Positions 46,586 to 57,394 of a DNA stretch of 64,000 nt are shown here, in pieces. Numbering within the stretch: position 1 is the first letter of the stretch; every line of letters begins with the position of its first letter. Under the pieces are notes generated by a model. That model worked only from the letters and a program-made list of their open reading frames with translations. It was not told the origin of the DNA and did no database searches. The translations under genes were made by a program, and so were the position numbers. The DNA comes from Cryptomeria japonica (taxonomy: Eukaryota; Streptophyta; Pinopsida; Cupressales; Cupressaceae): NCBI RefSeq assembly GCF_030272615.1, contig NC_081410.1, positions 286,873,957 to 286,937,956 on the forward strand, read 5' to 3'.

Positions 46586-48338
46586 AGTTAACATTGTATT
46601 GTGGCATAGATCATCACTTTTGCCTAATGTAAGCATCACCTCCTCAACGCGAGTTGTCATGTTCAGTTTTCTTGCTTCAAGCCTCTCATCTTAGAACGAC
46701 GATCTTCATGAAGCATTCATTTTCACATAGGGGGTTAGATTTTGCATGAAAGAAACATTTATTAAGAGAAACTTGGAGGAAGAAAGGGGAGAGGGAAGCT
46801 TTTTGCACTGTGGGAAATAAAAATCCGTAGTACTCAGTTTCTGGTTTGGGGAAAGGGAAGAAAGGAGAAGAGATTGATCTCAATCTGAGGTGATATCGTG
46901 CCATGAGCATTCTCACACTTGGAATGCATCACCAAATTGCTTCTAAAGCACTGCTTCAAGGGTCGTTCTTGTCTGTTATTGTGCAGAGATCTGCGCACAG
47001 AGGCTTCTATTTTCAGGCATGATCCAATGCTTATTTTATTTCCACATGGTGTTAGAATACATCAATGCATATCACTGTTGTGTTGCTAATATGCGAAGCT
47101 TGAATGAATTTATTGTCTTGTTTATGTATTGGAAATGATGGACTTGCTTTATAAGATATCGCTGGTGTTGCAGAGTACAGAAGATCTGCTCCACGCACCC
47201 ATACCATGGTACTACGGGTCAGAACATCAGAATCTAGATAGTTAATTTAATGGTTAGAAAATCATGGATTACGTCTGTTTGGTAACTGTGATTGTATTTA
47301 TGATATGGAATTAATTTGTAGGAAATTAAAAGTGATTAAATTGCCTTATTTGAATTGTTTAGTAGATGTTATGAATCTCTAGTTCAGTAGTCATCCCTTG
47401 TTCTTTTTAAAAGGTAGTAAAACTGTGGTGCTATGTTTTGTATATGTTCCTAACTGAAACCTCAACATCATGTTATTTGAATTGATAGTCCTTGTCCATA
47501 TACATATTTTATTCTATGACAAAGGTCAAGTTATGGATTATATCCAACAGTAAGCTGGTTGAATAAACAAAGTACCTTGTCGGTTACTTATAATGTTTTG
47601 TCAATTGCTTTGTGTATAATGAACCAATGGGTTTCCTTGATCAGTTGAACCATGTTACTTAATCTATTAGAGATAAACCATTGTCAATGATAAGAAAGGT
47701 GGCAATCAATTATAACCATAATATTGAATAAAACGATGACTGAGTATAGGGACTAAAGGACAGTCCTAAAGACAAAGAACAAAGCAATGATAAGGAGACT
47801 TCATTATATGCAGGATCCTTTGAGGGTCGATCATGTTGATGCAACGATCATACAACTCAACAATTGAGATGCAGCGATATATTAAAGAAAACATGGTGGT
47901 CGACTTCATAAAAGTGATCAAGGTAATGGACGACCTCCTTAAGAATACCAAACAAATTTTATGGGCAAGTTACTTTTGAAGATGGAGATTATATGCAATC
48001 ATATGTATAATGCAATGATCAAATCAGAAGATGTGACTTCGATATCCAGCATTAGTGAAGGGGTTGGCGATCATAATACTGGTCAACTCAAGTCTTTCAT
48101 GATAGCAGTGGCATAAGGCATTGACGTCTGCTAAGAAGAACAGTGACTATGAGCAGCGGCATACCTTGATTGTCACAAGAATTCATATTGTCAACTCTTC
48201 CTAAAACAGTGAAAAAGATGGTTGATTTGTTATACACTAATCATGGTCAATTTTAATTGCATTGGTCAATTGTTTATTAAAGAAGGTTACACCAATTACA
48301 TTATGTGTTAAATAAATTCCTTCTGAAAAGGTGCGACT
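46586..48338. other. non-repetitive spacer
   Basis: Apart from the possible exon at 46903 I see no feature. The sequence lacks the arrays and LTR signatures of its surroundings. Confidence 0.4.
46903..47016 (+). CDS. possible first exon of an unknown gene
   Basis: An ATG in good context (TGCCATGAG) opens MSILTLGMHHQIASKALL and then QGSFLSVIVQRSAHRGFY. It is rich in Ser, Arg and hydrophobic residues with no acids, like an organelle-targeting leader. The frame stops shortly after TTTTCAG; a GC-type donor could end an exon there. A possible second exon lies at about 47175-47219 after GGTGTTGCAG. Both are guesses without transcript evidence. Confidence 0.2.
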
Positions 48339-49058
48339 GTGTTGATAAGTCAAACAAACATAAAATCACTCAAAAACAGCAACTAAGGGGATGCGATTGA
48401 TAGAAATATAATTATTCCAAAACTGAGGTGTGCTAAGTTGAAAAAGATAATTAGTTTTGAGGGAACATAACTGATTGGGATACATCCATTCATCGTGAAA
48501 AGGCATGACATTTCAGTATATATAAATGGTTTGAAAAATGGAAATTGTTGTGTTTTTAGAGTGTAATAAGTACGTTGAGTGGTTTGTATCAGATTTGAGA
48601 AGCAAAGTGTATGTGATTTGTGAAGGAAGTTTATTGTTCAAGCTGTAATCAGATTTGTGATGAAGGGAGAACAATATAATCCATTGAAGAGTTTGTAGGT
48701 TGGTGCCTATCAAATAAGAGATTGGTGTCTCTCGCTGAGTTGGTGCTTAGTTGTGGGAGATGGTGCTTACAAATTCAGAAGTGGGAGTTGGTGCTTCTGG
48801 TGGGTTGGTGCTTACAAACAATCTTAGCGGTTGGTGCCTACAAAACATTGTAAAAGAAGAAATATATAAAAGCAATAATTTGTCGTGGTTTTCTCCTATT
48901 TGGGTTTCCACGTAAAACCTTGTGTTATTGTGTTCTTATGTGCATGGTTGTTGGTATTTAGTGAATAATATTATTGTGGATGATAAAAGTTTGAATTGGT
49001 AAAATTTGTTGTTATACTGATTCACCCCCCCCCTCTCAGTATAACCTTGTGCTCTTCA
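48339..49058 (+). repeat. Ty1/copia-like LTR
   Basis: Starts TGTTGATAAG, with a TATA box (TATATAAAT) at about 48519-48527. Repeated TTGGTGC(C/T)T(A/T) phrases follow in 48690-48840, and it ends with ATTCACCCCCCCCCTCTCAG, the C-rich tract typical of the 3' end of copia LTRs. A degenerate initiator-Met primer site (TTGGCATTA) may follow at about 49059. No copia polyprotein was found next to it. Confidence 0.5.
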
Positions 49059-49640
49059 TCCTTGGCATTATTTTTGGTGGAAGAAAAAACAACCTCCTAC
49101 TTCGCTATCTCACGTGGGCAGGTTAGAGGAGGGGGGGGATCCCCGTTAGAGAAGATGGGGGACGATGTGCAACGCACAACAAAACCTATAGTGTGTGACC
49201 AAATAGTTTGTCTAGGTTTTAAACACTAGGCTAAGATGGCAAAATGGTGATTGATCTTTCTGTAGTTTGCTACCCTCGTGAAGGATCAGGCCCTTCCAGA
49301 AGGAAGAGGCACGGGTGACTTTTAAGTCTATGGTTGGGCGGAAAGGCACTTGATGATGCTCTCCCTCTCCCATGTTATGCCGAGATTTCATCTATTATCA
49401 GCAAGAAGTTCATTACTATGTAATCTCTAAACTCTTCTCTTCCTTTTCAGTAGAAATAGGATAAATATTTCTTTTGGCAATTAGTTTCTCTTTTTGATGA
49501 AGTTAGTTAGTTAGTTAGTTAACTGTTTCCTTTCAGCTAAAATTGAATGTTAGTTGCAATTTCTTTCATTAAAATGTTATAATAGTTTATTTTTTCTTTC
49601 TTAAGTAAAGTGTTTGTTACAATTGGGTTCAATGCATACA
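49059..49640. other. spacer, nothing recognised
   Basis: A G-rich stretch near 49125-49160 and a (GTTA)n run near 49505-49522. No coding frame was supported. Confidence 0.4.
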
Positions 49641-49659
49641 ACATGCCAAAATGAAGAAC

Positions 49660-51330
49660 CCCAATGACTAAAATCAAAAACACAAGACAAGGAAGAAAAC
49701 AAAGGACCAACAAGACGAACACAAGAACAAGGAAAAGAGAAGACAAGAGGGGCATTTTGTCCTTCTAACAAAATGAGGTGTGAGTGCAAGACATAACATG
49801 ACCCATGTCACATCTTGAATTGAAAAAAAAATCAATCCACCAACTATTCTATTGTGGTCATGTTCCTCAAAAAAAATTCTCTTTGTCCAAACACAACTTT
49901 TGGAACTGATATCAACTTTCCCATATCATCTAAAGGAGGCAACTACTTGAAGATGTGATGATTTGTCCACAATCCCCTTATACAGAACTAAACATGAAAC
50001 ACATTGTTAGTCTTGTTATTTTTTGGCAACTCATGTTCATAAGGAACTTCTCCAAATCTCCTCAATATCCTATAGGGTCCATAAATCTTGGGTTTCAATT
50101 TCTCAATTCCATTTTTCTTAATAGAAGATTACCCACATGGTTGCAACTTAAGAAAAATCAAGTCTCTAACCTCAAATGTCCTCTTTGCATGGTTCCAGTT
50201 TGCATAAAATTTATGTTGATTTTGAGCTTGTTGGAAGTGATATTTCAATGTTCTCAACACATCTTGGCCATGTTTAGCTAAATCACTAGCTGCTATCACT
50301 TTGCTATCATTCAACACTAAGTCAACAAAGTAAAGCATCCCAACCATATAGTGCCATGAATGAGGACATAACAATAGACTTGTGATAAAAAGTGTTACAA
50401 CAATATAATACAACCATTTCCCCCAGGTTGATTGCCAATTTGAAGCATACTTCCTCAAATACCCCTCAACCCAATTAGTCACTATTTTTATTTAACCATG
50501 AGATAGTGGTGATAGCTAGTGCTTGGAGTGAGTTTTGGACTTATAAAATTAAACAATGGTTGCTAAAAAGCACCATGGAATATGTTATCCCTATCACTTA
50601 CAATATTTTTAGGCAATCCATGTAGCCTAAATACCTAATAAAAAAAACTTTTCCAATTGGTGGGCCTTGAATTTTGACAATATAACAAAGAAATGCACAC
50701 ATATTTTGTTTTCCTATCGGCAACGACATACATGCAATCTTTCCTTTATACCCTCTATAGATGGATATTGAAGTCCATAGATATGCTTTCCCACTTCTGA
50801 TTAGGAATAGACAAAGGCTATGTGGTTGTTGTTTCTACAAGAATAAGAATGCCATTCGGATTTGCATTTGAATTTGTTTCCCAGACCTCTTCATCCTTGA
50901 CACTAATCTGATGGTTACTTAATCTCAAATCCATATTTGAGAAATACATAGCTCCATGCAACTCATCAATTAATGCATCAATCCCAAGAATTGGATGCCT
51001 ATTTTTTAGTCTTATTGTTCAAAGCCTTGTTCAATACACATTTGCATTTTACCATGTTTTTTCTTAACCAAAACCATTGCTGAAGCAATGGGTTTCAAAT
51101 TAGACCTGGTGTAGCTCATATTTAAAAGTTATATTTTAGCCTTTTCGATTTTGTCTTTCTAACTCCTTGGATGGTGGCAGGGTGTAATCAACATAGGCTT
51201 GAAACTCAGTTTCAACTCTATTATATGTTGAAATCCTCTATTAGGAGGTAGTCTTGGAGGTAAACCATTAGATACCTTGATACATTTATCCAGGATAAAC
51301 TAGATATCAATATGAAAAGAATTCATATCT
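49660..51330 (-). pseudogene. chromovirus (Ty3/gypsy) pol remnant with RT-IN deletion
   Basis: On the minus strand from about 51300 down: an RT fragment (MVLVKKKHGKMQMCIE, then HPIPRIDALID-like and weak palm motifs); then, without RNase H, integrase core (VFRLHGLPKNI, VEGYLRKYASNWQ, SKVIAASDLAKHGQDVLRTL, KFYANWNHAKRTFEVRDLIF); then KPKIYGPYRILRRFGEVPYE and PPLDDMGKL...RNMTTIE, which leads into a chromodomain in intact relatives. Many stops and frameshifts. The jump from RT to integrase shows an internal deletion. Confidence 0.75.
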
Positions 51331-51358
51331 AAGAATGAGATTATGGTTGTCACTAAAC

Positions 51359-51361
51359 AAT

Positions 51362-51402
<41 letters not shown>
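51359..51402. repeat. (TG)n(AG)n microsatellite
   Basis: TG run passing directly into an AG run. Followed at 51401-51600 by a partial copy of the repeat duplicated at 3190-3970. Confidence 0.85.
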
Positions 51403-51599
51403 TCCATATTAAATACTCATGCAACAACAAGATCATATCATCTGAGTACATTACCAATTGAAATTACATTCATAAAAGGACTGCAATACCAACCTAGGAT
51501 CTAATGATCAAGGGTTAGTCTTAATTTGGCTATATGGCCACTCATCAAACGAAGAAAGAGATATCACGGCCACACCAACTAGGTATGGTGGCCAAAGTA

Positions 51600-53127
51600 A
51601 TGAATGCAATCATAATTAGCAACTCCCAGAGTATTCCGCATAAGGATTATAGTGAAATATCCCTCCCTCTTTTGGGCTTTATATTTCTGAATTCTGGGAT
51701 ATTTTCTCTGCTTTTTGCTTTCTGTTTTTTCTGTTTTTTTTTCCAGGATTTTATGATTTTTGGGGGTTTTGATACAAATGAATTGAAAGGGAAAAGATAG
51801 GAAATGAAAATAATGAAGTCTACACAATTTAATAATTTAATTACATTCAAGCCCTTAACTCCAAATTGCATTTAATAATTTAACAGAATATACTCCTATC
51901 AGCTACAGACAACCATAGAAAATCTGAAAATGCAAATAGATGCACAATTTCCAACCCCTTGTGTCTGCCTGGCAGTCACAGCTCCAAACGCCTCCCTGAA
52001 TGATGACCAATATTGACTGGGAAGGGGCAGCTAGCAATTAATACCAACTATGGCCTGAATAGAAGCTGTAATTATGTTCAAACAGCAACCTGGAACCTCA
52101 TGCCCAGACTTGGAAACTATACGCCTTCCTCTAGAAATGATATGAACTGTTTTGAAATCTACGGCCAGCAATAATGGACACAAAAATTCTTCCAATCTGC
52201 AAACAACCTGTCTAATCTATCTTCAATCACCCAATCTCTGTAAATTCTGATTAACTCTGGCAAATCTAAAAACGATTATGCACTAGTTAAATCTTTGAAT
52301 GAGATTATCAATCTGAGTACCCTTGGATGATGTCTCACACGGTACACCTGTAGGCACTATTCTTCTTGAGAGTTTTTGTTCTCAAAAAGCATGGAACTCA
52401 GCTGCAAACCCTTGCATTCTTCAATCTTCATCAAAAACAAATGATCAAAAGTGGATTGAAAAAGCAGAAGTATTGAATATATATCCCTCCCAAAAGGTCA
52501 AGATTTCATGTGCCCTTTAGTATCAATTAATAATTAAATATAGATAGATAGAAAACAGGTAGATATTCTATGTTGGCTAGAAGTACTCATGATACTTTAT
52601 TAACAAGAAAGAATAGCAATTTGCTTTTGATGCTATTCACATCCCAAGGTTGGCATTACTTTTGGCTTTAATAAATGATTTTTATATCATTAAATGAATA
52701 TATGCATTTAATGCCCTTATAACACCATCAATTATAAAGCCGCTTTTAATATTTCATATTATTAAAATCATTACTTTAATAATAAATAAATCATAAACTC
52801 CATTTAAAGCAGATATAAGAACAATTAATTGATTTAACAAACACCCTGGGGGTAACAACAGTGTCTTCTGACCATCCAGATGGTTTACTATAAATAGAAA
52901 GGTCCAGCCCAACGTCCATGTGACTTAGTAAATATTTGAGTGTAAATAGAGCTTGAATGACCCCTAGAAGGTAAATCTCAAATATGTCAATGCACTAGAA
53001 AGGAGAGCACAAGAAAATGACACCCAAATTGTTAGCTAAAGAACCCTGAGTGGCCTTCAAATCAACTCATTAGCCTACAAAGACAAATTAGATAGGCTAA
53101 TCCCTGAAAAACAAGGCACAAAAATGG
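51600..53127. other. spacer, possibly an old LTR
   Basis: AT-rich with no coding frame. It ends AAAAATGGGGA, and the DNA after A4 resumes with CATTACATAT. Together these make TGGGGACATTACA, the same end as LTR D, so a D-type LTR may have been the target of A4. The rest was not convincingly alignable by eye. Confidence 0.35.
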
Positions 53128-53132
53128 GGACA

Positions 53133-56100
53133 TGTTGTGACCTTTTTCACACATCGCCCCATTGCAAATGGCGACCCTCCCTTTTTCCTGCTTTCTAGGG
53201 TTTTTGTTAGAGCCTTGCAACCTCCAAGCATCGGTATTGTCAAGTTTGTTAGTTTTGAATGGTTTGAGTCTTATGGATTCAAAGTTAGTTTTTTTGCAAG
53301 CCAAGTGATAACACAATGTAGACACCGTCAAAGTGCCTGGGAAGGCCAAAGGATGAAGAACGCAATTGATTTGAACAAATTTGGACAACTTTCTATTTTT
53401 GGAAAGTTTTCATTTTTTGCTTTTTCCTATTTTTTAGGAAGTTTCATTTTTGGCATTTTTAGCTTGATCCTCGGGATGGCTATTTTAGAAAGTTTTCCCT
53501 ATTTTTTTAGGGATGTCTGCTTTTTGCCTTTTCAGAATAGGGACCTAGGGTTTGCACTGGTACCATTGGCCTGCATCGATCGCAATCGAAAATTTTCAAG
53601 TTTTGACCCAAAAAGCTAAGTTCCTACATTTTAGGGGTCATGGCGCTTCGGATGGGTTACCTGAGTATGGGTTTCAAATATCATGTTAACATAGCTAAAA
53701 TTGATGAAGTTATCAAATTTTGAAGTTTTCCGAGTATTTCTCTAAGTCTGGCTAATCACATTTGGTGTCTAATGTTATGTCAAGAACTCCAAAACTTTGC
53801 CCCATGATGGAGACTCACAAAGTCCACCCTACTCTTGATAACATTGGAACATGACTCACAAAGTCCGCCCTCCATGGTTCCTAAGTTTGATAAAGTCTGC
53901 CCCATGATGGAGACACACAAAGTCCGCCCTCCAAAGTCCGCCCAAGCAATGTGGCATGAAGCTGATGAAGTCCAAAACCTTCTCAAAGTCCGCCCATGAA
54001 GAAGGTCCCAAGAGGCAAGGAAGTCCGCCCAAGGTGATGAGTGAGGGTGGCCTAACTCCAAAAAAGTCCGCCTTCCTAAGATCGTGGATCAAAGGTCCGC
54101 TTTGCAATGAAAGTTTAAGGTTTCTCAAGTTTCTCAAAGTCTGCCCTAGGGGTGAGTCCAAAGCAAAAGCATAATCATGTTCCTCTTGAAGTCCGCCTTG
54201 AGGCAAAGTGTCATCAACCCCTCCAAAGTCCGCCCTAAGGTGAGATAAGGAGCAGGTAAAAAGTGCATAAGCCTCACAAAGTCCGCCTAAGGAGATGGTA
54301 AGTGGTGTGTGAACATGAGAAAGTCCGCCCTCCTACAAAGACCAAGTGCATAAGTCAAGGAAAGTCCGCCTAGGACTAGTTTGCAGTGGGGAGTGAAAGG
54401 TATGAAGTCCGCCTTCCTACTTGGGAAGATAACAAGTAACACTCAAGCAATGAGCCATAAAGATGATGATGTCCGCCCTTGACAAATGTGAAACGTGCAC
54501 AACTTTTGGCGCAATCCACCCAACAATGTAAGAAGCAACTTGTGAGAGGTGCAAGGAAATGATGAAATCTGCCTAAGATATGAGCATGAACTTCACCAAA
54601 TCCGCCCTCCTCGGTGCCTAAGATGGACAAAGTCCGCCCTTGGTTGAATGTAAGGTGCATAAGATCACTGAAGTCTGCCCTGAGTAAGGTACATGCAGTT
54701 AGTAAAGTCCGCCTTGGAGGTATTGAGAAAAGAATCAAGTGAAGTTTACCTTGAGGATGAGGAAATATGGCTAAGTGTATGAAGTGGTGCCAAGAATCAG
54801 ATCAAGTCTGCTCAAGAAGTAAAACATATGGTGCATGAAATAGATAAAGTCTGCCCAACTCATAAGGAATGGTGCACACATCCCTCCAAGTCCGCCCTAC
54901 CTCAAGTGCAAGAAGAAACACTTCAAGTAAAGTCCGCCCAGCAACATTTTGCAAAACAAAGTCAATCAAGTCCACCCTCATGAGAAACATGCTAAATTTA
55001 GAGAGAAGGAATATTCCTATGTGATATCAGCACAATCTCTTGATCAAGTGCGAACTAAGTGCAGATTTGGAAACTTTTTGAAAGAATAATATGGAAGATC
55101 AAATTCAATTTGCAGACTAAAAGCCAAAATAGAAACTTCCATTCAGACTGAGATTTATAATTCAGTTCAACTGAGATTTAATTTTGAAACTTGCTCTTGC
55201 ACTTTAAGGGACTAAACACTAAAGTAGAAACAAAATTCAAGAGGATCTTCTTTGTTTCCAAATAAAGAATTCAAACTCTATACAAATACTTCATTCATCT
55301 CTTTCATTTCAACAGTTCGAGTTTGGAGAGCAAGATACTTGAAGAGAAGATTATTTCAGAGCTTCAAGAACAGTTCAAGGATTTTTTTTTTAAAGGCATT
55401 TATAAGAGGGAGAAGTGAAGATTTTCACACCAAGCATCCTTTCTACTCATTTTTTGTCTAGATTTTGAAGGTGACAGGGGTATTCGAGGCAGATTGGTTA
55501 AGTTTTTCAATCTAATTTTCAAATTTTGATGGAGTTTTCATGGAAAATGGAGTTGCTTTTCACAACTTAGTTTACATTTCAGACATTTCCCTATATCCAA
55601 ATCTGATTTTGACATTCATTTCACGAATTCTGGGACTGAGTTGTTCGTTTTCAAAGCAATCAAAGACAAATTTCAAGTCAAATTGAGTTTTCAAGGGTTT
55701 CTAAAATTTCTAAGTGTTCACAGCTTGTTGAAAGCTAAAAGTGTTGAGGAAGTGGCAAATCAGAGCACACTTTGCCATCAAACCTTCAAAGTTTACGCTC
55801 AAAATGAGGATTCTAATTTATTTTCTTATGGTTTTGCAGGTTTTGGATGATGGTTGAACACAATGAATGCCTGAAAAGCTGAATTTTAGATCACATCAAT
55901 TCATATTTGTGAGGAGTTATCCAAAGGTTTTTACCCTTCTTCCACGCAACATAAATTGGCAGTTGAAGGCAGGATCATCGCAGAAAACACGAACAGAGTT
56001 TCGAGCCAAATTCAAAATTGAAGACAAGTCCACGAGCAAGGTTCATCCGAGCATAAAGATGGCCAAAATTTCGCTAAGTATGAGAAATACTTTGCAAAGG

Positions 56101-57389
56101 GATTTTTCCCCAAATTCAAGGCACTTGAAAGAATCTCAAGGCATCAAGAAAGAAAAGTTCTTAGACTTGGAGAAAATATTGAAAAGAATTTCCAACTTCT
56201 TGAAGGATTTCATCTTCTGAAGAATTAAAGACAAGCTCCAAATCAAAATCAGATGGTGACAAGAAGAATCGAATTTCCATACTGGACAATTTCTTCACAC
56301 AAATTGGAGAATTCAAGGAAGACATCCAACACGCTGAGGTGGTGCCTCGTCATCTTCCAACCAATCAGATTGTTCCAAGCCAGCATGTCTAGGTTCAATG
56401 AACCTGACTTATCCAGAAGCTTCTAGAAGGGCACACTTCACAATGCAACGACCTTCTATTTTCATTGTTGGTTCATATTTAGCAAGAAGGACAAGTGTCC
56501 CCAAATGTAATTTTCTCATTGATCGAGGGGTAGTTAGTTTTGGGAAACCCTAATTAGGGTTTGTAGCTTTCAATCTGGGCCCTTGATCACTGTTTGATCT
56601 CGGTCGTTCATTGTTTTCTGGAAAGCTATGTAAGGCTACCTCCTCTCATTTAGAGTGTGTGAGGTTTTTGTCATATTGTTGCGTGAAGGTCATTTTTCAA
56701 ATAATAATACATTGCATGTGCGCTTTCTCTTAAGGCTTTGTAATCTTTGTTATTTGAGTAATTAGCATTGTTTGAATTTCCTCAACACATTAGTTAGAAG
56801 TTAATTTAGATTTGCTTTCAAGTTGTTAGAGTTGAATAAAGGATTTGATAAGTATTAATTAACGATGTATCTTTGCTCATACTTTTTGTGAATGGATGAT
56901 TTCCATTTCACTGTGCAAAGTTAGTCTAAGCCTATCCCCTGTGTATGCCAAAACTTCAATCATAAGCACAACCCATTGAAGATTGCACTCGCTTTGTGTA
57001 GTTGTCTTTAGTGTGGCAAAGCAAAGTGTGGTTTCCCAAGAACACCAAGTTAATATCATCTCCAGAATTCGTAGGTTTGGAACAGCTTTCTTAACCCTAT
57101 CCCCTTTTCCTTTTTTTGAAGGTCTAAATCTCAGAAAATCCAAAAAGAAAGAGAGAGCCTGAAATTGACAAATTTATCTATGTCCAAAGCTTGAAAGACA
57201 TTTGTAAACATAAGTGCCCCTTGAGATTTTCAGCATACACTACCCAAGTAGCTATCCCACTAAAGTCGCTTGTTCGCACATATAGACCTTGGAATTGCCA
57301 TAAGATAAGCGGTGATTTTTCAGGAGAGGATAGAATACCTTTGGGTATCTTATTCTAATGTTTAGTATATGATAAAACGTACACCAACA
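53133..57389 (+). mobile_element. A4: 4.3-kb solo LTR of family A
   Basis: TGTTGTGACC...ACACCAACA with a perfect TSD, GGACA (53128-53132 and 57390-57394). It shares CGCCCCATTGCAAATGG near its start, CCCTAATTAGGGTTTG near 56550 and a U5 with GAGAGGATAGAATACCTTTG at its end. No internal region is attached. Confidence 0.88.
53800..54970 (+). repeat. AAAGTCCGCCC array in the A4 LTR
   Basis: About thirty copies of (A)AAGTCCGCC(C/T) at irregular 25-60-bp spacing, with C-to-T variants such as AAGTCTGCCC. No pairing partner is seen, unlike A1/A2. Confidence 0.85.
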
Positions 57390-57394
57390 GGACA

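Noticed and set aside
51579-51871. Lysine-rich minus-strand ORFs (KKTEKTESKKQRK and similar)
   Set aside because: T-rich low-complexity DNA read in reverse; no homology or start context.
53780-54990. ORFs rich in Gly-Arg-Thr-Leu repeats on the minus strand
   Set aside because: They arise from the AAAGTCCGCCC array in A4 read backwards.
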